Both the position numbers and the translations under genes were made by a program. Source: Polyodon spathula (taxonomy: Eukaryota > Chordata > Actinopteri > Acipenseriformes > Polyodontidae). Taken from it: DNA of 64,000 nt. The stretch lies in the NCBI RefSeq assembly GCF_017654505.1, contig NC_054559.1, positions 16,814,855 through 16,878,854 of the forward strand, read 5' to 3'. This document shows, piece by piece, positions 11,401-30,117 of this stretch. Position 1 is the first letter of the stretch; each line of letters begins with the position of its first letter. The notes beneath the pieces were generated by a model that was not told the DNA's origin, made no database searches, and saw nothing but the letters and a program-made list of their open reading frames with translations.

Positions 11401-14334
11401 GGACAGGGTGCTGACGGTGGCTGCCAAGAACACCAGGCATGCAAACTGACTCCTGCAATACAGAGAGAACACTGGCCGATTCACACGGTGCTTCCCAGCC
11501 AATAGAAAATCAGAGAAAACCATGGGCAGAGCTCCTAATACAGCGCAAGGCTGCTGCTACAATATTTATGAAACACTTATTTATGCAGGCAATAAAGCAT
11601 TAGCACAAGTGGTTTTTAAGATCTAGATGTAGCATTAAAATGACTTCTTTACAATGTTTGGAACTTCTTTTGTTGTAAAAATATGAATGTCATACAGATG
11701 TAAGGACAGACAGACATGCCCATATCTCTCTTAGTAAATAGTAATAGCAAGTTTCATCCCAGCTTAACAAGTGGCTTGCAAAATATGGAAAAAGTGTGAC
11801 ATAACATCTCTATTGTCAGGGATAATAAGGCGAGTCAATATCTCTGCATTCAAGGGAAGATTCTGGCAATGGAGCTGTTTCTGTGTGTGTGTATAAATGT
11901 CCAGTGTGAAGCCACCCTACGTTGAAATGGTGTGCCTCAGACAGCAGGGTTTGTCACCTGGACGCTGATGTTACTCCATACTGAAACGTGATGCCGGTCT
12001 CATTTTGGTTTTGGGTCGGTGCCTGCTGCATTTTTCACAAGACTGCACTGTGGTGACAGAAAGCAGCTTGGAGTGCGGACTGACGTGTATCAGTGCAGGG
12101 CCAGCCCAAGAGCTCACAGGTCAGGATTCTGCATTACTGAAACGGATCCTCTCACAGCGACCACATGTGCTCAAGCAACACTGTGAATGTCTTCATCAGA
12201 ACTACAAAACAGACACTAAATGCGCATTGCTCGGAATTATCATCTGTAACCACCACCTGGATTTTATAGGGTACCTTTCATGACAGCACAAAAACCCAGT
12301 TACTCAAATATTACAATTATCACTGGGCAGGTATGAATTCCCCCAACGCACCCAAGTATGAAAAACCCCAAATGTCTTTACTAGGAATACGTTATTTTAA
12401 GTATTTAAGGCAGCGTTTGTGTTGTGGGTCTTACCTGCTCCTAATGAACGCTGGGAAGAGTCGCCGTGGAAACCACAGCGTGTAGCCAATGGCTAGGACC
12501 CAAAGGATGGAGAGCTCGTCCAGCAGCTGACCCATGTAGCTGAGAGTCATGTGATAGTATGCGGAGAACACACCTGCAAAGGAAGGACGAAGCACTAGTT
12601 GAAACACTCCAGTAATATGAACAAGAATATGCTGCACAGAACAAGATACTCAGGCATTCTTTCTGGACACCTAAAGCCTTCCAATGCGCTAGCAACACTG
12701 CACTGCAACAGGTGAGGCACTCCCAAGATTAGAACTAATCGAGGGGTGTGAAGCCAGTCAAGTTGCAGTCCAGAGGGACCCTCTGCTCCTGGCTTACCTA
12801 CGGCCATCATCATGAGCCAGACGAGGTGCACTGCCCTGGTCCTCTCCCGGGCGTAGGGGTGCAGCAGGTACATCATGATCGGAGAGAAGATGAAGAAGCT
12901 CACATTGCTGACCTGCAGAGGAGAAACAGTGCAGAAACACTCAAAACAACGGGCTGAATTCTGCCGAATCTTCAATTTGACTGCTTTTTAAAGCTGCAAT
13001 CAGACAATGGGCTTGACACAAAACTAAGTACTGTTTTAAGGAATGTTAAGGACTGTTAAAGCTAGTAAGAGGTGAGAAATCAGGAATCGAATCTGTTAAT
13101 AAAGCTAGAGAGGTGAGAAACTGATGCGCAGGAATTGAAACCGTTAATAAAGCTATAGAGGGGAGAAGCTGATGCACAAAAATTTAGCATGTAGCGCGAT
13201 GACAGGATAAATAAACTTCCCCTGGAGTTAAAATTGAAAATTAAAAACTGCAAAACTAAAAAACGGATAATGGATCTTGTATCTTGGATTTTGGTTATTG
13301 TCCAATTTAAATGAACTATTCTTTAAAAATGAATTATAAATACTAAGCCTAGTCATTAATCACAAAGATCCTGTGCCTGCATGTTGTGAATGTTTAAAAC
13401 AACTCATTGCCTCGATGTTAAACAGACGCTGGACTCAAGAGCCGGAAAGCTTTGTGTTCAGTGTGTACCTTTCTAATGGTCCCTACCTGCCTGTGTTAAT
13501 GCAAACGCTGCAGCACTCTGCACAGTCAGGGCAACAACTGACTGGCTGTGCCACCAAACAGAAAGGTCTTTCTTCTGATGTTTGCAAACAGGTCATCTGT
13601 TGTTTAGTTCTTAATCAGGGAATGTGTGCACCAAGGCAACTGACAGAATAAACAGGACAAAGGCTCCTGCCACCCACCTGTCCTGAATCTGTGACAGAAA
13701 ACAAACCAGGCTCTAGTGAAAGCCACATTTCACATGGATTGAACTGAAAGGGATTTGAAATCAGAGCTGTTCATTTCCACACAGCAAGTGTGTCTGTCTG
13801 CCCCTGTTAAGGTTGACTCTCAAGCGCAGTTCTGGCCGTTCTTGACCCCTATAGAGTTCAAACAAACTGTTCACAAAAATTCTAAAAAGGAAATAGAACC
13901 ATTGTGGCTGAAGGGTATATTTTATACTGTGTGGGAAATTACATTATTAAACAAAACACTTGCATTTAACAGGTCATACAGCTGATTTCTACTCCTCTTA
14001 ACTTTTGCAAATAAAGACTTACATGGAGGTAAGCTGCAATACAGTATTAAAGTTATAACTTTATATTACAAGCCATTGCTTAAGTTATTTATTTACAACA
14101 TTACAATATGTTGCACAAGTCATTGGTGAACTAAAACCACTCCACTAATTAGCACCATGTATGCGGAGTCATTTCTAATGGATATTGAAAAGGTTTGAAT
14201 ACCGTTTTGCTGTTCTTATAAAGGCTCGATTGCTCACTTACCGTGTTGTAGAACTCTGCCACAGTGTCGTAGTGCTGGTAATTATCCTCACACCAGTCCA
14301 CCTCAGAGCTCTGATAGGCAAAGACCCCAGCCAT
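8413..14334 (-). CDS. ACER1: Alkaline ceramidase 1, complete
   Basis: Six exons: 14334-14242, 12912-12798, 12573-12435, 11452-11315, 9366-9235 and 8590-8413 (stop included). All have AG/GT borders and matching phases, giving 264 aa, the length I recall for human ACER1. The family hydrolyses ceramide to sphingosine and fatty acid in the ER membrane and is a seven-transmembrane enzyme. Visible hallmarks are the N-terminal SSEVDWCE block (Ca2+-binding region) and S73-x3-H77 with D88 in the [18 protein letters not shown] segment. H203-x3-H207 lies in the YLHSFWHILIS segment; with H77 it matches the zinc-site histidines known in ACER3. The start matches the family N-terminus; an upstream in-frame ATG would add an unrelated leader. 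A Tc1 remnant sits in intron 4. ACER2 and ACER3 fit less well. Confidence 0.95.
9551..11118 (+). mobile_element. Tc1-like transposon in ACER1 intron 4
   Basis: Inverted termini are visible: CAGTGGCTCTCAAAAGTATT at 9551 and its complement ending at 11118. They are flanked by TA on the left and a mutated CA on the right, and the repeats continue inward for more than 150 bp. The transposase is on the plus strand: N-terminal helix-turn-helix from ATG 9944, a stop and deletion near 10065, then fragments 10145-10423 and 10386-10673 ([10 protein letters not shown] and QQDNDPKHA blocks with catalytic Asp residues) and a C-terminal part to 10911. At least three frame breaks make it inactive. It lies antisense to ACER1. 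Confidence 0.92.
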
Positions 14335-15920
14335 CTCGCCACCACTGCCCAGGACTGAAGAGAAAACGAGTCCTTCTTTAAAACACACGCTGACCCACAG
14401 GGGGATCACGGGCCACATACAAAGAACAACGCAGGGAGATTCTGACGTCGAGGTCGCCAAAAAGCGTTAGTTTCATCATCTAGACTGATCATAGATTTGA
14501 TTTGTTTTATTAATTGTGATTCAAGGCACTGCTGGACCTCAATACGAAGTAGGTTTGTGCTAATGTACAGATGCACAGACACAGAAAAGTTGAACAGTAA
14601 TAATGTGAATGCGGTGATTGTAATATGTTACACAGGGTTTTGATTAATAACATTTTAGGTTAAAAAGTAAAATTTTACAGCTTACAGAAAATAAAGCAAC
14701 TTACATAGAAGAACCGGGTCTTGCAGTTACCATGCACACTGTCAGAAAGCACACAATGAAAAATAAATTAACGTACAGACCGGTTACACTGAAACTAGAA
14801 ACTCATCTCCATGTGACATCAAGCAAACAAACTATGCGCCCGGAAGAAACTGTCACTCCTCCGGTTTTTTTTTTAAATCCACACAATTATTTCTATTTTT
14901 ATACCAGTATGCACGTTGTTCTGTTTATGCATACCTGTAGAGAACAGAAATGCAGACACGCTTGACAAACCCAATGCAGGCATTCCATGTATTATACCGA
15001 GAGCTGATTTCTTGTGTTTTAACCCTATTTATATACTCTAAGAATTACATTTTAAAAGCTTGGCCAATTTGAAAGCCATGTACTTGTTTTAAAAAAAAAA
15101 AAAAAAAAAAAAAACAATTAACACATTTTTCATTTGTGTTTGAGACAGACAAATGGTTTACAGTTGAATTCTTAAAAGGAGAGTAGAAAAGTCTGGTTCA
15201 AACACCAAAAACCCTAATTATACAAGCTCAATTGGACAATTAATATCCTCTCCGTGAGGATGTTTTACCTGTCGTTTAAAAGTACATCATTCCACCCCGC
15301 TTCATTTCCAGAACGTTTTATCCAGTCACTCCATTTCATCGAATGGAGCAGCAATGCATAAGATATCCCAGAAAAAAGTTGGGAAGATTACAAGCGATTA
15401 AACACACACTTCCACTTGCAGGCAGTTTAGATAAGCATTTTTGCAGCGTGTATTTTAAGATGGTGGTCACTTTAATCTGAAGTTGTTCTACAAAATAACA
15501 CCTGTCTTCGCACTGGGCGTGGTCAGCTCTCCTCCCCACAGGTAGTCCAACTCGTTATCAGTTACAAGCAAACTCATTATTGAAATCCAAATGCTTGCGC
15601 TTGCCAGTCACAGAACACACCTAGTTATTTATCAGGGGTAAATAAGTTTCCCTTACCAAACAAAACCAGCCCAACAAAAGCGATTAATAGTTTCAAAACT
15701 AGAAACCTACTTTAAACTATGTAACTCAGGAATCCAAACATATCCGATTTAAAAAAAAAAAAATCCAGACTTCATGACAGCTGAGGAATTCCCTGATGTC
15801 TGCATTTTCTACAACCAAATAAAAACTGGAGATTAAAGTTTAAATAAATACCACGTTCAAAAAACGATTCTCTGGACCTAATAATTTTAATGAAGACTTA
15901 AACCAAGGGTTAAAGATGTA

Positions 15921-16194
15921 CAGCTACAGCCTAAGCTTTACATCACTCCATAAAATTAACTGATTTTGCTTCCTAAAGTCAAATGAAAACCACTGAATGA
16001 CAGCAACATATTGAATTACAGTTTCCCATATGGTTAAAAAGGGAAATTTGAGTGCAACATTTCAGAATCTGAACTATTACGGCTTCCAGCAGATGCTTGC
16101 AATATAACTAGTTTCTTTGATTACATGTTAAACTTAATGTGCATTTGTATATTTTAATAACTCCTAGATGATGCTAGCCGTCTGGTTATAGCTG
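15921..16194. mobile_element. TA-flanked MITE, copy 1 (decayed)
   Basis: The ends CAGCT...AGCTG are imperfect inverted repeats and are flanked by TA on both sides (15919-15920 and 16195-16196), the Tc1/mariner target. The interior (AAAATTAACTGATTTTGC and the TTCTTTGATTACATG block) matches the copy near 56.5 kb. It has no coding capacity. It lies just downstream of the ANP32 stop codon, possibly within its 3' UTR. Confidence 0.72.
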
Positions 16195-16889
16195 TACAAA
16201 CAGCACCTCAGAGACTAGTCACTGCACCCCACACCCTCTCCCTCCCAGATGGCTTGATCAAGTAAGACTTCATTCCAATCCGTTTAAAACAGCAAACTAA
16301 AAAAGGTGCAGCCATTTTAATATGTTTTACAAACCTTTACAAGTCAGTTAAAAACAATGCATTCCTCTTTACAAAACTGAGGGGGGGCAGCAAAATTACA
16401 GCACTGAACTCAAACTGCCACAAATGAAAATTGCTTTCAAAAGTATGTACACACATTTACAAAACCAGTTTAGAACAAGTTTGGAAAATAGACTGAAACC
16501 AAGAAAAAAAAATGCAGCTTTTTGTTCAATGCACAACATATGCAACTTTAAAACAGAAAAGTATGCACAGGTCGCTAAAACCTGGCTCAGTTTGAATGGA
16601 TTGATTTTTCAGAGATGCCTGCTAAAAGCGCACTATCCCCTCCCCTCCTATTAATTTAATGTGACCAGGGTTTTGAATGACTAATGCTGAACCAGCACCC
16701 ATCAGGGTATTACAACAGAGGATTAGCCAGTTCCTGGTCAGCCCTCACAATCCCACCCCAGAAGCGTTGCCTGAGAACCAGTCACCCTTGCCCCCACCTC
16801 CCAGTTACAGTCAGCCTTGTAGATAGTTGGTTAAAAACGGTCCAGGAGGTCAGTGCCTGTACAACTCTTCAGCTTTCTTCTAGAGAAGC

Positions 16890-22925
<6,036 letters not shown>

Positions 22926-23160
22926 TTTCTTAAAGTTTTCTTTCGGCTCCGCAGTGCCACAAATGGGGAAAAGGAGACGTTTTTCTTTAAAAAAAGAAAA
23001 ACCAATAAAAATGGCCAGTTAAAAGCACCCAAAACACATCTGCCTACTCTCTTTAGAAAGAACTCCCGCTTTCAGGCGCCAACCATTACAAATAGTTCTT
23101 GCGAGCTCAACCCTGCCCCCACGGGGTTATATGGAGCGTTGCAACCAATCAGATTTAAAG
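22926..23160 (-). promoter_or_regulatory. ANP32 5' UTR and promoter region
   Basis: Upstream of the ANP32 ATG on the minus strand there is an inverted CCAAT motif at 23145-23149. A TTGGCGCC motif (E2F-like, read on the minus strand) is at 23075-23082. A TATA box is not clear. The sequence is more GC-rich than the AT-rich region further upstream. Assigning the motifs is inference; the start site is unknown. Confidence 0.45.
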
Positions 23161-23649
23161 GGTCACTAACGCATTTTTAATTCTGGGCAGGTCTAGACAC
23201 TATTAAGGGGCAAGCAAGTCTGCCAAAGTCCTCGATTTAGGGTTAAAATGGAAAACAGTGGCTTTGACTAACCCACAAACCAGTTTTAATTTTAGTCTTT
23301 GCATATGGACATGTATTACCACCTATTACTGCTGCAAGCAGTCAGTCCTGGGACAAGCAGGGTTACAAAGTAAGCTTGTCTCGATACAGCAAGATATACA
23401 CGTCTGTTGAACGTAAACGAACTGAAGCTAAACAATTAACGATCTGACATCTGTTTGAACCGTTTGGCTTACTACTGAAGCCCATATAACCAAGACCATT
23501 TGAACAGGTCGCGTTTTATAAAACTAAAGCAACCACAGATAAAAAAAAAAAAAGAACTACTTTTCCGTTTACAGTAAGTTGGAACCTACAAAACAAACAA
23601 AAAATAAATAAATAAACGGGTCAAACCGTTTAAAATAATGACTTTGTGT

Positions 23650-23735
<86 letters not shown>

Positions 23736-25077
23736 GCTTTTCTCTGCTCAAAACAAACAAAAGATAGAGTGGTAGTTAGTACCGGTGATTAATTTTACTC
23801 CCTGAGTAATGTGTAGAAATCAGAGACCACACCTTGTCATAAAGGCACATTCAATATCCTCTTCAGTCACTGCGAGTATTTTTTTAAAAATTTTAACCAT
23901 GTTAACTTTCCCATCTATGTATCGGTTTCATAATGCGTAATGCTGTTTTTTTTTCCCAAAAAATGTTCACACAAACGGTTTTAAAATTTCTAAAATAAAT
24001 AAATGAAAAACTCGCTACCAAAGGGTGATATAGGTACAGATTGACAGTCTCTGAGATGCAAAGTTGCAAGCATTGCTTTGGACCCATGCGCTATATGGGT
24101 TAATGAGGCTTTACTACTTGACCCAGAAAGCAAACAAAAAACTAAATGTTTCTTTGTTCAGAAATCTCCGCGGGCATTTAAATACCGCTCCCACCCCAAA
24201 CCCGACTGCCGCGCCACACAGACGGGCCTGCAAATGCATCTGGGAGGGGGGCAATGTGTTTGTTCGAACAACCCCATGGAAATGTTTGCAGTCTTCTCTT
24301 CCATGTTAGTTTTAACCCTTAAACTCTACGCTTACTTTTAATTAACAAACCAGCAACAACAACAAAGATACTACTACAAATAATAACTATTACATTCATT
24401 ACTGTCACGAAGCTGTTTTTTGTTTTTCAGAATGAGAATTAGTAAAACTCTACTGGCAACTAAAAATCAAAAAAGGAAAAAAAAAAAAAAAAAAAAACCC
24501 AACTGGTCTTACTTGTTTATAGCAGCATTTGCCAGGACCCCACTGGAAAACTACATTCCAAGGTTAAATAAATAATTTTGAAATTCGAAATTAGTTCTTG
24601 TCAATATATCTGTCCTCAATTATTTCTATGAAACAATATAGCAGCCGCAGCAAACTCTGCTGCGTGTTTACATGCTGGGTTAAAAGTGGAACTGTGACAG
24701 AACTGAGTGAGGCTTGTCTGTGCAGTTTGTGTGCTGCTCAGCCGGACTGCTTGTGGATTGCCACGTTATATATATAGTAGCGATCTCGGTTCCCGCAGGC
24801 AGGCACATCACACACAGTAAGGCAATCCCCACAGGCGAAGGGCGAGCGCAAACCCGCTACCTCTCGCACTGAAGCATAGCGCCGATACAGCTGTACAAAA
24901 GAGCCGGCTCCTTTGCAAGAATCGTACATCAGGTTTATGTCTTTCTATGTGATTAAGTCACCTACCAGTCCTGCTCTTTCCTTCCGCAAGTGGATGGTAC
25001 AGCGAAGATAACGGATATCCCCAAGTACCCCGTATGCGTTGTTTTATGGTAGTACCAGTATAGCTATATGCCTTCCC

Positions 25078-25115
<38 letters not shown>

Positions 25116-27040
25116 GTTCACGTTATACACATTTATAGTGAACTTTACAAAAAAAAAAAAAAAAAACATTTACCGGGATCACATGCAACAAAATAAGATT
25201 GCATCATGATTTCCAATATATAAAAAGGTCGGTCTGGTGTAAAATGCACATTGACAAACAGATGGACCAACTGTGGTCATTTAATGAATAGAGTATATCA
25301 TTGTTTATTTTAGCAGAGAACATGCATGGGTATCGTGAATAGTGCACCAGCAGCATAGAGAACAGAATGTAACACAAAGGGCGCTACTTGAAACCAAACT
25401 AAACAAATACTCTTAATCAAAGAATCCTACAAAGTAGCATAGCTGGTATCAGCTATGCACAAAAAGCGCCCTCTAGTGGATTCAATAGCGTAATCCGCAG
25501 ATCAAAACATGTGCTCGTTTTAAAATCTATTGTTAATTACTAGTGAACAAACTTTTTCGTTCATCTATTGTTCCCCTCCCTAATTTTAATACAGTATTTA
25601 AGTCCCCGGTATGCTTATGCTACTGGTTCAAAAACATACGACTTTTCTTTGTCTACAATCTTCAAGAAACTGTTTATTATAAAGACACAGCTTGTTGATA
25701 CACAGAAGAGAAAGTACTCTAAGTTATGGAGCAAGTTCCATTAAATTAACTTGGGGCGCTTATAGCGATACAGAACACTGTGAATCTGTTATAAACATGT
25801 CTGTTGCCTACTGTTTTAATATTTAAATATCCACCAAGAACAGTAAAAACATGTCAAATGTAACCAGCACATTTCTTATTAAAAGAACACAATATTCTGT
25901 ATAAATTTAAAGTGACCTCCCTGTAGCCAGCTCCACCCCCCCCCCCCCCCCCCTCAGAAGAGCATTTGAAACATCCAACACAAGCCTACTTCATAGAAAG
26001 AATGCAAAGTGGGGTTTTGAGTAGTGGATACGGACATGACTGAAGTGTGAGACCCAGGACTGGGTCTTCTGCAAGCTCTTTGGCTGCAGGGCTAGAGACA
26101 AGAGTTCTTAAAACTTGACTGGATTAGGTGGCTTTTTCTGGTTTCCATTTGAAGTTTTCTTGCTGAATTTATTTTTCCTGCCTTGCAACGCAACAGGCAA
26201 CACCAGCAATTTACATTTACAGCGTCATTAGACTCTACAGAAACGTGAACCACAAACTGCAGCACCAAGCAGAGAGATCTCAAGAGCATTGGAGAATCTA
26301 GCTCAAAACACTGCAGAAATGAAAGAAGGAAATGCATGCTCCAATTATACAGTAAAATACATACTGTATAGTTATTTTTTTTATTTTAACTCATTATTTT
26401 CACTTGAACTGTTCTAAAATAAAAATAAAAATAAAATATGGCTTACACAGCCACAACATGTAACTGCTTTTATCACATTATTAGCGTGAAAGTAACCTAA
26501 CCTTGTTCCAGATATTATAAAAACTGATATATTTCCCCATTGTGATTTTCTTTGAAGATACAGGCTGTTTCTCCTCAGATTTAGACTGGCTCAAAATCGA
26601 ATTCTTATATTTCAGTATAGGACTATACAGCATACAGTGTGCACTACAGGACAAACAAAACTCACATTAAGTCCACTCAGTGTAGGCTTTTTTGGTAAAC
26701 ATTGATCTGCTCACGCCAATGAGTGAGGACGTGTTTCAGGATGTTTGAAGTGAGTTTAGTACATTCAGTTCAGTGGTTCAATGCCACATATGCAGCGAGA
26801 GAACAGCCTGGTGCGTTGCTAGATGTATTATTAATGCTTCACTGAAGAAGTGAAAGAGTATACAGGTAATCTGAGATTTCTGATTCCCTTCTACAAATTA
26901 ACAAGGATCCAAAATGGTGACTTGCTTGCTTCTGGGTGGTGATTTATAGCTGCAGATCAATGCACATTTTTTCTTTTAAACTGTGTAATTAGTGGAAAAT
27001 GGTCAGCTCTTGTGTGTTGCCCATGGTGGAGGTTAGAAAT
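23161..27040. other. Intergenic between ANP32 and the SINE
   Basis: No exon with recognisable similarity is seen on either strand. It holds a TA run ending in CA repeats (23653-23735), poly-A at 24477-24497, a TA run at 25079-25113, and poly-C at 25937-25953. Frames such as 24738-24929 and 26092-26337 have no domain, start context or splice signals that support them. Confidence 0.5.
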
Positions 27041-27050
27041 GTAACCCTAG

Positions 27051-27520
27051 GGGCTCCTGAGTGGCGCATCCAGTAAAGGAGCTCCACGAGGAGTGCAGGA
27101 TGCACCCTATAGCCTGGAGAGCGCTGGTTCAAGTTCCGGTTATGCCATGGCCGGGAGTTCCCAGCGGGTGGCAAACAATTGGGCAAGCGCCGCTCTGGTG
27201 GGGACGGCTCAGGTCGGCAGGGTAATCCTCAGTTCACCGAGCACCAGCGACTCCTGTGGCCAATAGGGCGCCTGTGGGTCTGCTGTAGAAGCCACTCAGA
27301 TCTGTGTTGTCCTCCTGCACTATGGGTCTGGTAGCTTCACTGTAGACCTGCAGCATGAAAAAAGATGGCTTGGCAGGACAAGTTTCAGAAGACACATGTC
27401 TGCCGCCGTTTCCCGACTCGGTGCGGAAGTTGCAGCGATGAACCGGGATAAAAATAATAATTGGGAGAAAACCGGGGTAAAAATCATTGGTGAAGACTAA
27501 ATAAAATTTAAAAAAAAAAA
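27051..27520 (+). mobile_element. tRNA-derived SINE with target-site duplication
   Basis: The 5' head contains Pol III promoter boxes: an A-box-like TGGCGCATCCAG at 27062-27073 and a B box GGTTCAAGTTC at 27126-27136. A long unrelated body follows, then an A-rich 3' end. The element is bounded by a 10-bp direct repeat, GTAACCCTAG at 27041-27050 and GTAACCCTGG at 27521-27530, differing at one base. This gives both edges and the orientation. The head and body resemble a SINE family I associate with non-teleost ray-finned fishes, but the name cannot be confirmed here. Confidence 0.9.
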
Positions 27521-27772
27521 GTAACCCTGGCACATGGAAGCTACCGTCTGGGTTATTAACACTGCAGGCACAGTTCTGAACTTAACATGTTTGGTATAGT
27601 ATGGGGAAAAATAGATTAATAGTGTCATACACCTGAGTGCTGTCAAGATGGCACTTCTTGAAATCAGTGCAGTACAAACCATAGAAGATAGTGCAGTAAC
27701 TGTTTTATCGAATTTATCACAGTATAAAAAACTTTGCGTCAAAAAACCGTGAAGAAATTTTGTCACGTGCAG

Positions 27773-27776
<4 letters not shown>

Positions 27777-27808
<32 letters not shown>
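27777..27808. repeat. Poly-A tract
   Basis: About 31 A on the plus strand. It lies near the SINE but outside its target-site duplication, so it belongs to a different event or is simple sequence. Confidence 0.8.
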
Positions 27809-27809
<1 letters not shown>

Positions 27810-28184
27810 GAATTAAAAAGGTACCAGAGGAATGGAGTTGACAAACCAGATCATCCTCTGTAAATCTCCTCACCATTTTTACATCAAACCCCACAAACCC
27901 ACCCACCCAGTAAAAAACCATCAGAGATGTGAAAAGAGGGAGCTCTCCATTTCTGACGTCAATTTCGAGTGGAAGGACGTGAGTCCGACATCAAAATCTG
28001 AAATAAATTGGAACAAACCATTAGATAATTAAAGAAACACAGGACAGGGGCTGATTGCAGAGCTTTTAAAACTAAATCCATCCGTGTAAAATTTCTGACA
28101 GCATTAAAATAAGTGTTAGCAGGTTCTTAGTCTGGTCTAAGGTACTGCTCGGATAAGTTTGATACCCTGACCTGATAGGAGATA

Positions 28185-29761
28185 CAGTGCAATGAAAAAG
28201 TATTTGCCCTGTCTGATTTTCTGCATTTTTGCATATTTCTGACACTGAATGTTATCAGATCTTCAACCAAAATCTAACATAAGATAAAAAGGACCCTGAG
28301 TGAACAAACAACACAACATTTTGATACTTATTTAATTTATTAAAGAAACCTATGCAACACCCAATGCACCCGTGTGAAAAAGTAATCGACCCCTTAAACT
28401 CAATAACTGGTTACGCCACCTTTAGCAGCAATAACTGCAATCAAATGCTTCCTGTAGTTATTGATCAGTCTCTTACAGCGCCATGGAGGAATTTTTGGCC
28501 TGCTCATGCAGAACTGCTTCACCTCAGTGACATTTGTGAGTTTTGGAGCATAAACTGTTTGTTTCAGGTCCTGCCACAACATCTCAATGGGGTTTAGGCC
28601 TTGACTTTGACTAGGCCATTATAAAACTTAAAATGTCTTGTTCTTCAATCATTCTGATGTAGACTTGCTTGTTTGTTTCAGATCATTGTCTTGCTGCATG
28701 ACCCAGCTGCGCTTCAGCTTCAGCTCACGGACGGATGGCCTGACATTCTCCTGTAGAATTCTCTCATACAGAGCAGAATTCATGGTTCTTTCAATGATGG
28801 CAAAGCATCCCCAAATCAAGACACTACCACCACCATGCTTGACCGTTGGTATGAGGTTCTTACTGTGGATTGCAGTGTTTGGTTTTTGCTAGACATAATG
28901 AGGCCCATGTTGGCCAAAAAGTTCCACTTTTGACTCATCTGTCCATAGAACATTGTTCCAGAACTCTTGAGGATCATCCAGGTGCTTTTTGGCAAACTTG
29001 AGACGAGCATTCATGTTCTTCTTAGTGAGCAGTGGTTTCCGCCTTGCTCCTCTGCCATGAATCACGTTTTTGCCCAGTGTCTTTCTGATGGTGGAGTCAT
29101 GAACACTGACCTTAGCTGAGGTGAGAGAGGCCTGCAGATCCCTGGATGTTGTTCTAGGGTTCTTTGTGATTTCCACGATGATTTTACACCTTGCTCTTGG
29201 AGAGATTTTGGCAGGACGGCCACTCCTGGGAAGATTCACTACTGTGCCAAACTTTCTCCATTTGGACAATATGGCTCTGACTGTGGTTTGCTAGAGCCCC
29301 AGAGCCTTAGAAATGGCTTTGTAACCCTTTCCTTTCTAATCGGCATCAACAACTTCAGGAATTTCTTTTGATTGTGGCATGATGTGCCTCTAGAACCTGT
29401 GTGCTGACAACTTCCCTCTGATGGTAAGGGCCAAAGTTAGTCAGATTTATATTTGGCAGGGCTGGCCCAAATCAGGCCTGATTGTTAACCAAAGTATTCA
29501 AACAGGTGACCCTAATTATCCCTTTAACTGGGTTGAGTTAACTAGGGGAGCAATAACTTTTTCACACCTGAAGATTTTGCATGTTTGATTACCTTGCACA
29601 CCAAACAAATGAAAGAAGCATCAAACTTTGGAGTCATTCTGTCTCTCAGACTCCCTCTATATACTACTACAACCCACAAAGAGATCTGACCAAATTCAAT
29701 GTGGAAAACGTGCAAAAATGCAGAAAATCAGACAGGGGGCAAATACTTTTTCACGGCACTG
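28185..29761 (-). mobile_element. Tc1-like transposon, full-length but defective
   Basis: Both ends are present: CAGTGCAATGAAAAAGTATT at 28185 and the complement of CAGTGCCGTGAAAAAGTATT ending at 29761. They are flanked by TA at 28183-28184 and 29762-29763, and the inverted repeats extend inward about 90 bp or more. The transposase runs on the minus strand from ATG 29380 to about 28399. The helix-turn-helix region and RARRKPLLTKKN block are followed by the WTDESKVELFG block (catalytic Asp), QQDND block (second Asp) and NPIEMLW block (Glu). In-frame stops interrupt it early (twice before residue 35), after GPHYV near 28890, and later. It lies between ANP32 and ZNF414. Confidence 0.93.
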
Positions 29762-29763
29762 TA

Positions 29764-30117
29764 CATATCAGAGCTTAAGAGCTCAAACATTTACTGAGTT
29801 TTTCTTCAACACTGGAAAAGAAGACGGTTCCTATTTATGCCTATTTCTCCTTAACAGTCGGAAATATTAAAATGCTGTCTGTGACATTAAGATCTGTGCG
29901 AAGTGTAATATTAGCATCGTGACCACTGGAATAGCAGCAGCAATTCATCCATAACTTCAAAACACAATCATAAATTATAAAATAAAACATACAGTATGCA
30001 GCCAGCAGAGTTATGCTACAACTAGGTGTTTCGGAAGCATTTCACAGCACTGAGGAATCACCCTTATCCATTACCTATCTGTGAAATCCAGGGCGATTCC
30101 CCAGTGCTGAAGAATGC
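29764..30117. other. ZNF414 3' flank
   Basis: Short AT-rich stretch between the Tc1-like element and the ZNF414 stop codon, presumably ZNF414 3' UTR. No other feature is seen. Confidence 0.4.

Noticed and set aside
24738..24929. Cys-rich 63-aa minus-strand frame in a GC-rich patch
   Set aside because: No recognised domain, no splice partners, and no conserved start context; it could mark an unknown promoter but cannot be supported as a gene.
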